This document shows positions 23,695 to 38,093 of a stretch of 64,000 nucleotides of DNA, one piece after another. A program made the position numbers and the translations under genes. Each line of letters opens with the position of its first letter. Positions within the stretch are counted from its first letter, which is position 1. This DNA is from Mycobacterium sp. (lineage in GTDB: Bacteria; Actinomycetota; Actinomycetes; Mycobacteriales; Mycobacteriaceae): NCBI GenBank assembly GCA_018401645.1, contig JAGYKK010000017.1, positions 1-64,000 on the forward strand. The letters are read 5' to 3'. The notes below the pieces were generated by a model. That model saw only the letters and a list, made by a program, of their open reading frames with translations, did no database searches and had not been told where the DNA came from.

Positions 23695-24626
23695 CCGCGC
23701 CGGCTGCGCAGCCGCTCCTGGAACTTCTCCGACTGCTCGCGCATCTGGGGGGTGATCATGAAATGGCCACCGAAGTCGTTGAGATAGCCGGGTGCGTAAT
23801 CCGGGTCGGGCAACACCTGGCGCAGCCAGCGATAGGGCTTGCGGCGGTGCCACTCTCGCGGATAGCCCACTGACACCTCCTCAAACCGCACCCCGTCGTA
23901 CCACGTCGTGCGAGGGATGTGCAGATGCCCGTACACCGAGCACAGCGCGTTGTAGCGGGTGTGCCAGTCGGCGGTCGCGGTGGTACCGCACCAGAGCGCG
24001 AACTCCGGATAGAACAGCACGTCGCACGGTTCGCGACGCAGCGGGAAATGGTTCACCAGGACGGTGGGCGTGATCCAGTCCAATTCATCCAATCGTGCCC
24101 TGGTGTACTTGAGGCGGTCCCGGCACCAGGCATCACGGGTGGCGTAAGGCTCACTCGACAGCAGGAACTCGTCGGTCGCCACGACGTTGCGCTCCCGGGC
24201 GATCGCCAGGCCCTCGGCCTTGGTGCCCGCGCCCTCGGGAAGAAACGTGTAGTCGTACAGCAGAAACATTGAGACGATCGTCGCCGGACCGCCGCCTTCG
24301 GTCCACACCGGGTAAGGATGCTCAGGGGTCAGCACGCCCATCTCGTCGCACATCTGCACCAGATAGTCGTAGCGCGCTCGGCCGAACACCTGCATCGGAT
24401 CCTTGCCCGTGGTCCACAGTTCGTGGTTTCCCGGCACCCAGATGACCTTGGCGAACCGGCGCCGCAACAGATCCAACGCCCAGCGAACATCGTCGGTGCG
24501 CTCGGCCACGTCACCGGCGACGATCAACCAGTCCTCCGGGGTCGCCGGGTAAAGCGACTCGGTCACCGGCTTGTTGCCGTTGTGACCGATATGCAGGTCG
24601 CTGATTGCCCAGAGCGTTGGAGCCAC
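23691..24626 (-). CDS. Metallophosphoesterase (Rv2795c-like)
   Basis: 311 residues. Calcineurin-type metal site: WAISDLHIGHNGN, LIVAGDVAERTDD, VIWVPGNHELWT, VLVNHFPLR and SVYGHLHIPRT give all metal-binding His, Asp and Asn residues in order. Always adjacent to pptT in mycobacteria and reported there as a PptT-opposing phosphopantetheinyl hydrolase (PptH) that removes phosphopantetheine from carrier proteins. That role is assigned from the conserved pairing and the motif set; the protein sequence itself shows only the hydrolase fold. Confidence 0.9.
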   Translation of the reverse strand: MAPTLWAISDLHIGHNGNKPVTESLYPATPEDWLIVAGDVAERTDDVRWALDLLRRRFAKVIWVPGNHELWTTGKDPMQVFGRARYDYLVQMCDEMGVLTPEHPYPVWTEGGGPATIVSMFLLYDYTFLPEGAGTKAEGLAIARERNVVATDEFLLSSEPYATRDAWCRDRLKYTRARLDELDWITPTVLVNHFPLRREPCDVLFYPEFALWCGTTATADWHTRYNALCSVYGHLHIPRTTWYDGVRFEEVSVGYPREWHRRKPYRWLRQVLPDPDYAPGYLNDFGGHFMITPQMREQSEKFQERLRSRRG

Positions 24627-24663
24627 AGCGCTTCACCCTACTGGCGGCCCCTATCCTAGTCCG

Positions 24664-26311
24664 GTGGCGAGTACGCGGTTCACCGACCGGGCGGTGAGCC
24701 GGGCGCTACGGCTTCCGGCTCCCACAACCGGCTACCCGGTGCACCGCGCCTGCGGGTGCCCATGCGTGACGGCGTCGAGTTGATCGCCGACGCCGGTCGC
24801 CGCCGCGCCGAAGGGCACCATCCTGCATGGGGCCCCCTACGGCCGAACATTTCCCGTTCTCGCTGATCTACGCCCGGATTTACGCCGCGCGCGGTTACCA
24901 CGTGATCTTCCAAAGCGTGCGGGGGACCCGGGGTCCGGCGGCACCTTCTGTGCCCATGTGGTCCACGAGGCCGCCGGATGCGGCCGACACCGTGATCTGG
25001 TTGCGCGGCCAACCCTGGTTCACCGGGACGTTCGCCACCATCGGCCTGTCCTACCTCGGCTTCACCCAGTGGGCGCTACTGGCGGACCCACCACCGGAAC
25101 TGGTCGCGTTTCCGGTCGTCGCCGTCGGACCGCACGACCTGCACACCTCCACCTGGGGCACCGGAGCCTTCGCACTGACCGACTTCCTCGGCTGGGCGGA
25201 CATGATGGCCCATCAGGAACGGGGGCCACTCAAGCGGATGGCCTACCAGGTTAAAGCCCGCCGCAGGATGGACCGGGCGGTACGGGGCGTCCCGTTGGGC
25301 GAAGCCGGGCGCGCACTGCTCGGTGAGCGATCCCCGTGGTACGAGACCTGGCTGGGCCCACCCTGACCGCAACGACAGGTTCTGGAATCCGATGACAATG
25401 TCGGCTGCACTGGACCGGTGCACCGTTCCGGTGCTGTTACTCACCGGTTGGCAGGACGTCTTCCTCGACCAGACCATCAGTCAGTACCGGCAGTTGCGCG
25501 ACCGTGGCGTCGACGTCGCCTTGACGATAGGCCCCTGGACCCACGATCAGATCGTGACTCGAGCGACCGGCAGCACAGTGGCCGAGACGCTGGGCTGGCT
25601 TGGCTCCCACTCCGGCCGGGGAATCCCCCACCCGGGAAATCCCCACCCGCGCGCACCACACCGGTACTGGGCCCACATCACCGCCGGGACGCCTGGACGG
25701 ACATGCCGGACTGGCCCGTCACCGGCCCAGAGCATGCGTTGCATCTCCAGCCCGGTGGCCGACTCGGAGCCGCCGCCGCCCCCGTGGGCTCGCGGGCGGC
25801 AACCTTCCGTTATGACCCGGCCGATCCCACTCCGACGATCGGCGGGCGGCTGTTGTCTCGGCAAGGCGGCTACCGCGACGACACCGAGTTGTCCGGGCGT
25901 ACCGACGTACTCACGTTCACCAGTGCGCCACTGGAGACGGAACTGACGGTCTACGGAAATCCCGTCGTCGAGGTGGATCACTCCAGCGACAACCCGCACT
26001 TCGACGTTTTCGTCAGGGTCAGCGAGGTGGACGCGGTGGGCCGGTCTCGCAATGCTGTAGCGACGGGTTCCGACGCTTCCGTGCCGAGTCCGCCGCACCG
26101 ATCCGACTTACGCTCGACCCGATCGCCCACCGGTTCAGTGCCGGCTGCCGAATACGGTAGCCATCGCGGGCGGCCTGCATCCGCGATTCGCCTGCAACCT
26201 CGGCACCGGCGAACCCGACCTCACCGGACGCCGGATGGTCGCCCACCCACACCGTGCGCTGGCGCCGCGTCGCGACTCATCCTGCCCGTCGCCGACCGAT
26301 CGGTTACCTGA
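24664..26311 (+). pseudogene. CocE/NonD family hydrolase, multiply frameshifted
   Basis: Homologue of Rv2800. From GTG 24664 the pieces read RVPMRDGVELIAD, FPFSLIYARIYAARGYHVIF, QSVRGTRG, TGTFATIGLSYLGFTQWALL (GxSYxG nucleophile Ser), CTVPVLLLTGWQDVFLDQT (acidic residue), and IGPWTHDQIV (His). The C-terminal jelly-roll region is visible as TELTVYGNPVVEVDHSSDNP, then FDVFVRVSEVDAVGRS. Such enzymes are X-Pro aminopeptidase-like esterases or acylases. At least five base shifts break the frame, more than in neighbouring genes, so decay is possible as well as sequencing error. Confidence 0.75.
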
Positions 26312-26359
26312 ACGAACCCAGACCCGATCGACGGGTGCGGGTGCCGCTACGGTGTCGTT

Positions 26360-27060
26360 ATGGCCACACCCTCACGCGCCGACATCCTGCTCATCGACAC
26401 CACCGACCGGGTTCGGACCCTCACGCTGAACCGGCCCGAGTCCCGCAACGCATTGTCGAGCGGGCTGCGCAAGCAGTTCTTCGCCGCGCTACGCGACGCT
26501 GAGGCCGACGACGGCGTAGACGTGGTGATCTTCACCGGCACCGATCCGGTGTTCTGCGCGGGCTTGGACCTCAAGGAACTCGGCGACACCACAGAGTTGC
26601 CAGACATCTCCCCGAAGTGGCCGCTGATGAACAAGCCGGTGATCGGGGCGATCAACGGTGCGGCGGTGACCGGTGGGCTGGAATTGGCGCTGTACTGCGA
26701 CATCCTGATCGCCTCCGATCGGGCTCGATTCGCCGACACCCACGCCCGGGTCGGGTTGCTGCCCACCTGGGGTCTGAGCGTGCGACTGCCGCAGAAGGTC
26801 GGGGTGGGGATGGCGCGCCGGATGAGTATGACCGGCGACTACCTGTCGGCCGTCGACGCACTGCGCGCCGGACTGGTCACCGAAGTCGTCGCCCACGAAC
26901 AGTTGATGCCGGCCGCACGCGCGATGGCCGCCTGATCGTCGGCAACAACCAGAAGGCCATCCGCGCACTGCTGACTTATCACCGTATCGATAACGCCGAC
27001 ACCGGTACCGGGCTGTGGATGGAGGCCATCGGCTCGCCTGATGCGCTCAGCCAGCGGTGA
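26360..27060 (+). CDS. Enoyl-CoA hydratase/isomerase family protein, frameshifted near the end
   Basis: Crotonase-fold protein, homologous to the mycobacterial EchA16 group. FCAGLDLKELGDT and GAAVTGGLELALYCDILIA supply the oxyanion-hole backbone residues; ARFADTHARVGLLPTWGLSV follows. The usual second glutamate of true hydratases is not obvious in GLLPTWGLSVRL, so the reaction may be another crotonase chemistry. The frame from ATG 26360 ends at 26935 (RAMAA), and the natural C terminus (IVGNNQKAIRALLTYHRI, GLWMEAIG) follows in the next frame to 27060, indicating one shift near 26930. Confidence 0.85.
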
Positions 27061-27096
27061 CGATATCGCCGCCAGTCGGGCCACGGTTATCGCGCG

Positions 27097-27166
27097 GCCG
27101 GGCGCAGGCCCGGCAGTCGATTTGAGCCGGGCGCAGGCCCGGCAGTCGATTTGAGCCGGGCGCAGG
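27097..27166. repeat. Tandem 29-bp hairpin repeat between convergent genes
   Basis: Two perfect 29-bp units (27097-27125, 27126-27154) and a 12-bp partial third copy (27155-27166). Each complete unit contains CCGGGCGCAGGCCCGG, a 6-bp stem with 4-nt loop, followed by CAGTCGATTT. The array starts 36 bp after the echA stop and ends at the nrnA stop, so it probably works as a bidirectional terminator array for the two convergent genes. Confidence 0.8.
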
Positions 27167-28628
<1,462 letters not shown>

Positions 28629-28706
28629 GAATCCCGCCCCACGGGCGAGCGCTCACGGATGCCCGCCACATTCGGTGACGCGATGTCCCGACGACGGGCA
28701 GGCCCA

Positions 28707-31510
<2,804 letters not shown>

Positions 31511-31602
31511 GACATCTCCATCTCTAGAGGCGCCAGCGGTGGGAAGGCCGCGCCTCGGGTTTAACTACGACGCATGATCATCGTCGGGTCTTCACGGTGT
31601 GC

Positions 31603-31960
31603 TCATGTTCTTCCGATACTCGTTTCTCGTGCCGGGCGGGCGAGCGATATGACGTGCTCATCCACCGCGGATGTGTCCGGTGAACCGGTGATCCGGAGCG
31701 CTCGCGCGAATGCCTGCCGTCGGATCGCCGCCGTGAGGCCTGCCAGTCAACGGGGTGCAGCAGGCACCCCGACCCGGGCGGGACCGTGAAGCATCGACGG
31801 AGACGGCTGTGAGGCCGTTTTCCGTCGACCCGGCCACCACTCGGAGCAGTTCGACGGCCAACTCTCGCCTCCGGCAGCCGATGCACGTCCGAACCGGACC
31901 GCCGGTGGACGTCTCAGCTGCTGGATTCTTGCGCTGGACCACGACACACTCTACCGTCAC
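31603..31960 (-). CDS. ylxR: YlxR-family (DUF448) RNA-binding protein, frameshifted
   Basis: Small protein between nusA and infB, the conserved place of YlxR (Rv2840c). PVRTCIGCRRRELAVELLRV matches the family signature R-x-C-x-x-C-R. The first frame from GTG 31960 holds to GRGACCTPLTGRPHG and then slips; the expected tail (AFARAL-type helix, SPDTSAVDEHVISLA) reads in other frames to the TGA at 31603. About 110 residues when reconstructed. YlxR proteins bind RNA or RNase P; no specific role is claimed here. Confidence 0.8.
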
Positions 31961-32001
31961 CGCGGCCGAGTTCAGAACCGAGCCATGATGGCGCCGCGCA
32001 G

Positions 32002-33048
32002 TTACCGCTGCCGAGGGGCATCCGCCGGTGCACCGGGGTCCGGCTCGGGGTCGGGGGCGTCGCTGCGGATGTCGATACGCCAGCCGGTTAGCCGGGCGGC
32101 CAACCGAGCGTTCTGGCCCTCTTTGCCGATCGCCAGTGAGAGCTGGAAATCCGGCACCGTCACCCGGGCTGAGCGGGTGGCGAGGTCGACCACCTGCACG
32201 GAAACCACCTTGGCCGGCGAAAGCGCGTTGCCGACGAACCGGGTGGGGTCTTCGTCGAAGTCGATGATGTCGATCTTCTCGCCGGACAACTCGCTCATCA
32301 CGTTGCGCACCCGCTGACCCATCGGGCCGATGCAGGCCCCCTTCGCATTAAGACCAGTGTTGAGACCGCCGGGCTTCGCCCGGACCGCGATCTTCGAACG
32401 GTGCCCGGCCTCGCGGGCGACCGCCACGATCTCCACCGAGCCGTCGGCAATCTCCGGCACCTCCAGAGAGAACAGCTTGCGCACCAGGTTGGGATGCGTC
32501 CGGGACAACTCGATGCGGGGTTCACGCGCACCACGGGCGACTCCGACCACGTAGCAGCGCAGTCGCTCGCCGTGCTCGTAGTTCTCACCGGGCACCTGTT
32601 CGGCTGAGCGGATCGTTCCCTCGGACCCCTTCGTCTCACTGCCCAGGTGCACCACCACGGTGCCGCGGGCGTTCTCGCGCGCGTCGCGCTGGACCACTCC
32701 GGCGACGATGTCGCCCTCGCGGGCGGCGAACTCGCCGTAGACGCGCTCGTTCTCGGCATCGCGGAAGCGCTGCAGCATCACCTGACGGGCCGTTGTCGCC
32801 GCAACCCGGCCGAAACCCTCGGGGGTGTCATCCCACTCCCGGGTAGGGGCGCCGTCCGCGTCGGTCTCAATGGCGATCACCTTCACCTCGCCGCTCTTTC
32901 GGTCGATCTCGATACGGGCGTCGGGTTGGTGGCCCTCGGTGTGCCGGTAGGCGGTCAGCAGTGCGGATTTGATGGTGTCCAGTAGTTCATCGACCGATAA
33001 GCCCCGGTCGTTCTCGATCGCGTGCAGGGCGGTGATGTCGATATTCAT
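32002..33048 (-). CDS. nusA: Transcription termination/antitermination factor NusA
   Basis: 348 residues, the short actinobacterial form without the acidic repeats of E. coli. N-terminal RNA-polymerase-binding domain ([20 protein letters not shown]), S1 domain ([20 protein letters not shown]), KH1 ([38 protein letters not shown]) and KH2 ([20 protein letters not shown], then [13 protein letters not shown]). Modulates pausing, termination and rRNA antitermination. Its ATG overlaps the rimP stop by 4 bp. Confidence 0.96.
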   Translation of the reverse strand: MNIDITALHAIENDRGLSVDELLDTIKSALLTAYRHTEGHQPDARIEIDRKSGEVKVIAIETDADGAPTREWDDTPEGFGRVAATTARQVMLQRFRDAENERVYGEFAAREGDIVAGVVQRDARENARGTVVVHLGSETKGSEGTIRSAEQVPGENYEHGERLRCYVVGVARGAREPRIELSRTHPNLVRKLFSLEVPEIADGSVEIVAVAREAGHRSKIAVRAKPGGLNTGLNAKGACIGPMGQRVRNVMSELSGEKIDIIDFDEDPTRFVGNALSPAKVVSVQVVDLATRSARVTVPDFQLSLAIGKEGQNARLAARLTGWRIDIRSDAPDPEPDPGAPADAPRQR

Positions 33049-33578
33049 GCCTCGGCCTCCGTTTCAGTCCGTCCGAGAAGTTCGAGTTCGGTGGCACTGG
33101 GCGGGGCGAACTCCACCTGAACGACGGCTTGGCGAATCTCCCCGAGTGGGATGCGACGGACCGCCCAACCACCACCGGCTCGGATCACCAGGTCGACAGC
33201 GCCACCGGTTGTCAGGCCGATCCGACCGGTGATAGCGGTGCCGTCGGCCAAATCAACCTCGACTTTGCGTCCCCGGGCCCGGCGATAATGCTTCTCGGCG
33301 GTCAGTGGCCGATCGACCCCGGGCGAACTGACCTCGAGGTCGTAGGCGTTATCCGCCGTGTGCACGGAGTCGAGCAACTCCGATGCCGCGCGAGACAGCT
33401 CGGCGACGGCCTCGAGATCCAGGGGGCGCTCGCCGTCGGCAACGACCCGAATCCGGGGCGGTCGACGTCGAGGGTCGACCGACACGTCCTCGATCTCGTA
33501 TCCGGCGCGGGCGAACTCCCCGCTGAGTAGCTCTACCACCCGTTCCGGGGAGGGTAATCCCGAGGACTCCTCAATCAC
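33045..33578 (-). CDS. rimP: Ribosome maturation factor RimP
   Basis: 177 residues with the usual two domains: [60 protein letters not shown] (family hallmark Y-x-L-E-V-S-S-P-G), [20 protein letters not shown], and a C-terminal beta-barrel. It helps 30S assembly. First gene of the rimP-nusA-ylxR-infB-rbfA-nrnA operon. The 107 bp upstream to the divergent gene at 33686 must contain the operon promoter, but no clear element was identified. Confidence 0.95.
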   Translation of the reverse strand: MIEESSGLPSPERVVELLSGEFARAGYEIEDVSVDPRRRPPRIRVVADGERPLDLEAVAELSRAASELLDSVHTADNAYDLEVSSPGVDRPLTAEKHYRRARGRKVEVDLADGTAITGRIGLTTGGAVDLVIRAGGGWAVRRIPLGEIRQAVVQVEFAPPSATELELLGRTETEAEA

Positions 33579-33685
33579 GGCGAGCTCCTCGTCTTCAGTT
33601 GTGCTGATAACGCCGCCGGATGTCGACTCGGCCCGTTACGGCCACGATACGCCAGTGATCCGGACGGCAATGGCAGGATGTTGCC

Positions 33686-34259
33686 GTGCCCAGGAACGAT
33701 CCCAGCTGCAATCCCGGACGCCGCAATCCCGGATCCATCGAGGGCCCGGAGCGTGTGCTCAGCCGGCGGCGCGTCCTCACCGGAGGGGGTGGCCTGCTTG
33801 CGGACTCACCGTTCCCCACCGCAGCCTGTGGTTCGGGTAGGCCCAAAGGGCCACGATCCGCTCAATCCGTGCTGGCAGCGGCGCGAACACGACAGCGAGT
33901 TGGCGGCCGCCGCGGCCAGAACCACCCCGACTCAGCTGGCACTACGGCGCTTCTGGTGATCTCCGGAGCGGGCCCGCCACGCAGGCGCCCTCATTGAGGA
34001 GCTGTCTCGGGCCGCGGGGGAACCGACACCGACGCCGGGCGCGGCGGCACCTGCACCGCCCTCACCCACCTCGACTGGGCCGGCCCCGCCGCCGCCGAGC
34101 GTGAACGACGTGGTCGACGCGCTGCGTCTGGCGGGCGAGAGCGCGGCAACGCTCGCTCCTACGCAGTCGGGCTACCGGGCCGGCCTGCTGGGATCCATCG
34201 CCGCGGCCTGTATGACCTCCGCGACAGTGGGGCTGACGCCGTTGAGGAAGCCACGATGA
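33686..34259 (+). pseudogene. Tat/lipoprotein-type exported protein, Rv2843-like, frameshifted
   Basis: From about GTG 33686 the frame reads SRRRVLTGGGGLLA then, in a shifted frame, TAACGSGRPKGP: a twin-arginine signal followed by a lipobox-like cysteine. Downstream pieces are alanine- and proline-rich (HDSELAAAAARTTPTQLA, GEPTPTPGAAAPAPPSPTST, NDVVDALRLAGESAATLAPT, YRAGLLGSIAAACMTSATVG) and end at the TGA 34257-34259 overlapping the next gene start (ATGA). The predicted product is a lipid-anchored, exported helical protein of about 185 residues. Paired with the ferritin-like gene as in M. tuberculosis (Rv2843-Rv2844). Two or more base shifts interrupt it. Confidence 0.7.
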
Positions 34260-34750
34260 CGTCACCCGATCAACCGACGCCTACCTCCCCGGCAGCGCAG
34301 GACCCGGACCGGCCCGAGGACTCCGGCCAGGCGGCGTGGTTCGATGCGATCGCCGTCGAACATGCAGCGATCTACGGCTACGGCATGGTCTCGGCGCACA
34401 GCCTGCCCCTCCGTAACGACCTGGTCTCAGCCGCGCTCGCCGAACACCGCAACCGGCGTGAGGCGGCGCTGGCGATCCTCACCGAGCGATCGGTCGCGAT
34501 ACCACTGCCGGCTGCCGGCTACCAGATACCGGTCCCGGTGATCTCGCCGACTGACGCCGCCAAGCTCGCGATCCAACTCGAGGAGGACTGCGCAGTGGCC
34601 TGGCGGGCTGTCATGGAGCAGGCCGAATACGAGCAGGACCGAGCCTTCGGCCTGACCGCGCTGACCCAGTGCGCGATGAATGCCGCACGGTGGCGCCAGG
34701 TACTCGGCGCCTGGCCGGTGACCGAGGCCTTCCCCGGCGGCAGCGAGTAG
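34256..34750 (+). CDS. DUF4439 ferritin-like domain protein, Rv2844-like
   Basis: 164 residues, mostly alpha-helical. AWFDAIAVEHAAIYGYGMVS begins a four-helix ferritin-like bundle with conserved Glu-His, followed by LAEHRNRREAALAILTERSV, TDAAKLAIQLEEDCAVAWRA, and TQCAMNAARWRQVLGAWPVT. No full di-iron ligand set (ExxH pairs) is evident, so metal binding is uncertain. Translationally coupled (ATGA) to the exported protein upstream. Convergent with proS (17 bp apart). Confidence 0.85.
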   Translation: MTSPDQPTPTSPAAQDPDRPEDSGQAAWFDAIAVEHAAIYGYGMVSAHSLPLRNDLVSAALAEHRNRREAALAILTERSVAIPLPAAGYQIPVPVISPTDAAKLAIQLEEDCAVAWRAVMEQAEYEQDRAFGLTALTQCAMNAARWRQVLGAWPVTEAFPGGSE

Positions 34751-34767
34751 CGGGGCGACACCCGCGA

Positions 34768-36528
34768 TCAGTCGGCGGCCAGTGCGGCGCCGATTTCCTG
34801 CGCCGCGGTGCCAACAGCAATCTCCCGGGTCTCGCCGGTGAACCGGTTGCGTAGTTCAACGGTGCCGTCGGCCCAGCCGCGGCCCACCACCACGATCCAG
34901 GGCACACCGAGCAGTTCGGCATCTTTGAACTTCACCCCGGGTGAGACGGTCCGGTCGTCGAGCAGCACTTCGGTTCCGGAGCCATCCAGGATCACCGCCA
35001 ACTCCTCCGCGCCGGCCCGCGCCTCGGCATCCTTGTTCGCGATCACCACGTGTACGTCGAACGGCGACACCGACGCCGGCCAGCGCAGGCCGAGTTCGTC
35101 GTGCTGCTGTTCAGCGATCACCGCCACCAACCGGGAAACCCCGATGCCGTAGGAGCCCATCGTGGGCCGCACCGGCTTACCGTCCTCGCCGAGCATATCG
35201 ACGCTGAACGCGTCGGTGTACTTGCGTCCCAACTGGAAGATGTGGCCGATCTCGATTCCGCGGGCGCTGACCAGCGGACCGGCCCCATCCGGCGAAGGAT
35301 CGCCGTCCCGGACCTCGGCGGCCTCGATGATTCCGTCGGGAATGAAATCGCGTCCGGCAACCAAACCCACCACATGCTTGCCTGCCGAATCCGCCCCGGT
35401 GATCCACGAGGTTCCGACTGCCACTCTAGGATCCACCAGATAGCGAATACCATTGTTCAGCAACGCTTTCGGGCCAATAAAGCCCTTATGCAAAAAGGGA
35501 TACTTCGCGAAGTCCGCCTCGTCGAGCATGGCGTACGCCGCCGGGTCCAGCGCGGCGCTCAGTCGCTTGTCATCGATCTCGCGGTCGCCGGGCACTCCGA
35601 TTCCCAGCAGTTCCCACTCACCGCCGGGCACCCGCACCTTCAGCATGACGTTCTTGAGAGTGTCGGCGGCAGTGACGGTCCGGCCCGCCAATTCAGCCAC
35701 CGCAGCGGTGTTCGCCCACTCCACCAACGTGACGATGGTCGGTGTATCACCGGTGTCGTACACCTGCGGTGCCGCTAGAGCGTCGAACAATATCGATTCG
35801 GGTACCGCGGTGGTGACGGCCTCCACGTTGGCTGCGTAACCGGACGCCAGGCAGCGCACAAAGGTGTCTTCGCCGACCTCACTCTCGGCCAGGAACTCCT
35901 CGGATGCGCTACCGCCCATCGCCCCGGACACCGCCGAGACGACCACGTACCGAATCGCCATGCGCGCAAACATCTTTTGATACGCCTCGCGGTGGGCCAG
36001 ATAGACCGCCCGCAGTCCATCGTCGCTGACATCGAAGGAATAGGAGTCCTTCATGATGAACTCGCGACCGCGCAGAATGCCCGCCCTCGGTCGGGCCTCG
36101 TCGCGGTACTTCGTCTGAATCTGGAACAACAGCACCGGAAAATCCTTGTAGGAGCTGTACTCCCCCTTGACCGTCAAGGTGAACAGTTCTTCGTGGGTCG
36201 GGCCGAGCAGATAATCGTTGTCGCGGCGGTCCTTGAGCCGAAAGACCCCGTCACCGTACTCGGTCCAGCGGTTTGTCGTCTCATAAGGCGCGCGCGGCAG
36301 CAACGCCGGGAACAGGATCTCCTGGCCTCCGATCGCGACCATCTCCTCGCGCACGATGTTCTCGATCTTGCGCAGCACCCGCAGACCCAGCGGTAGCCAG
36401 CTGTAGAGGCCCGGTCCGATCGGCCGGACGTAGCCGGCCCGGATCAGCAGCTTATGGCTGGGGACTTCGGCGTCGGCAGGGTCGTCGCGCAGCGTTCGCA
36501 GGAACAGCTCGGACATGCGGGTGATCAC
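34768..36528 (-). CDS. proS: Prolyl-tRNA synthetase
   Basis: 586 residues, bacterial-type ProRS with an editing insertion. [20 protein letters not shown]; motif 1 region [20 protein letters not shown]; motif 2 [20 protein letters not shown]; the INS editing domain (about residues 225-400) with VDDKRL-like [20 protein letters not shown]; motif 3 [20 protein letters not shown]; and a C-terminal anticodon-binding domain ([32 protein letters not shown]). Charges tRNA-Pro and clears misacylated Ala. Homologue of Rv2845c; same neighbours as in M. tuberculosis. Confidence 0.97.
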   Translation of the reverse strand: MITRMSELFLRTLRDDPADAEVPSHKLLIRAGYVRPIGPGLYSWLPLGLRVLRKIENIVREEMVAIGGQEILFPALLPRAPYETTNRWTEYGDGVFRLKDRRDNDYLLGPTHEELFTLTVKGEYSSYKDFPVLLFQIQTKYRDEARPRAGILRGREFIMKDSYSFDVSDDGLRAVYLAHREAYQKMFARMAIRYVVVSAVSGAMGGSASEEFLAESEVGEDTFVRCLASGYAANVEAVTTAVPESILFDALAAPQVYDTGDTPTIVTLVEWANTAAVAELAGRTVTAADTLKNVMLKVRVPGGEWELLGIGVPGDREIDDKRLSAALDPAAYAMLDEADFAKYPFLHKGFIGPKALLNNGIRYLVDPRVAVGTSWITGADSAGKHVVGLVAGRDFIPDGIIEAAEVRDGDPSPDGAGPLVSARGIEIGHIFQLGRKYTDAFSVDMLGEDGKPVRPTMGSYGIGVSRLVAVIAEQQHDELGLRWPASVSPFDVHVVIANKDAEARAGAEELAVILDGSGTEVLLDDRTVSPGVKFKDAELLGVPWIVVVGRGWADGTVELRNRFTGETREIAVGTAAQEIGAALAAD

Positions 36529-36558
36529 AACGGCCCAGCTTAGCCATCGCGGAGGCGG

Positions 36559-38051
36559 CTACATTTCGCCGGCCTCGACCGCCTCCCGGGTGTGCTGGGC
36601 GGTGGCGATCTGCTTGGCGGAGAACCCGATGAAGAAGGCGCTGATACCGACCAGGACGGCGACGGCGGCGATCCACAGCAGTGAGTAGGTATACCCGGCG
36701 TCGAGCGCGTCAAGTTGCGCCGAGGTCATGTCGGCCACCGGTCCGGTGGTACCGCCGAGGTAAAGAGAGCGAGAGACCTGCACCGCCTGGATTACCACGA
36801 GAACCACCGGGCCACCGAGGTTTTGCACCATCAGCGTGATCGCGCTGACCGGTCCGATCTCATCGGGACCAACGTCGGCGACCGCACACAGCGGCAGGAT
36901 CACCGAGATGATGCCGATACCAAAGCCGCCGACCAGAATCGGTAGCAACAGATCGGGAAAATATGGGATGGTGCGGGTCAGCGTGGAGCCGAAGAGCATG
37001 GCTCCCAGCACGAAAACTCCGCCGCCGATGATCAACCAGCGCGGGGCGACATGCGGGGCCAGTCGCGCCGTAATCACGTTGCCCAGCCCGAGTGCCAATG
37101 CGAACGGAATGAACCCGATGCCCGCGTGCAGGGCCGAATACCCGAGTACGTCCTGAACATAGAGACCGATCATCACGGTCAGGGTCAGCAGCACTCCGCC
37201 GGCGAGAAACAGCGAGATGAAGGTCATCACCCGGTTGCGATCGGTGAACAGTGACATCGGCACCAGTGGGTTATCGGCGCTGCGTTCCACGATCAGGAAC
37301 GCGATGCCGAGCAGTACCGCGGCCACCCCGGCGCCGATCACCCAGGGGTCCGCCCAACCTCGTGGCGGACCCTGCGTAAAGACCAGCACCGCCGCGGCAC
37401 AGGCGAGGGTGGCTACCAACGCACCGGTGATATCGAGTTTGAGTCGTTCGTGCCGGGTCTCCTCGAGTCGGGTGAGCGCGATCCAGATGATCAGCACACC
37501 GATCGGCAAGTTGATCAGGAAGGCCAGCCGCCAGGAGATCACCGTCAGTGCCCCGCCGAGAACCAGGCCCAGTACCGAGCCGATGCCCTGCATACCGGCC
37601 GATATCGCCATGGCCCGATTACGGGCATGACCGACGGCGTAGGTGGTGGCGATCAGCGCCAGCCCGGTGGGCGCCGCCACGGCCGCCCGATGCCCTGCAC
37701 CGCTCGCGCACCGATCAGCAACGGGCCGTCGGTGGCCAATCCGCAGGCCATCGAGGCGATGGTGAACACACCGACCCCGGAGATGAACGCCCGTTTGTGA
37801 CCGATCGCATCGCCGACCCGCCCACCGAGAAGCAGGAGACCGCCGAAGGTCAGCACGTAGGCGGTGATCACCCAACTCTTGCCGGCGTCGGAGAGGGCCA
37901 ATTCGGACTGCATGCGAGGCAGCGCGACGATCACGATGGTGCCGTCCAGTGTGGCCATCAACTGCATGCCGGTAATCGCGATGATCGCGATCCCCAGCAC
38001 ACTGGAGGAAAGGGGTTTGGCTGGCGGTTCTGGAACGCTGACGCCAGCCAT
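36559..38051 (-). CDS. EfpA-like MFS drug exporter (paralogue), frameshifted
   Basis: 14-helix DHA2/QacA-type major facilitator. From ATG 38051: GIAIIAITGMQLMATLDGTI, VIVALPRMQSELALSDAGKS, WVITAYVLTFGGLLLLGGRV, then a shift near 37680 and continuation with LALIATTYAVGHARNRAMAI, GIGSVLGLVLGGALTVISWR, LGYSALHAGIGFIPFALALG, and a C terminus ISAFFIGFSAKQIATAQHTR. It closely resembles the next gene upstream (efpA), so the two are tandem duplicates. Proton-driven export of lipophilic compounds is the family role. 42 bp separate them, suggesting one transcript. Confidence 0.87.
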
Positions 38052-38093
38052 CGCTGCCCACCCTACCCAGGAGGGGAGGTGCGCGTGCGGGCC

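Noticed and set aside
23695-23853. Longer N terminus for PptT
   Set aside because: It lies wholly inside the metallophosphoesterase gene and is not present in M. tuberculosis PptT; the 4-bp overlap start is the conserved one.
27097-27166. CRISPR-like array
   Set aside because: Direct tandem 29-bp units without spacers and no cas genes in the window.
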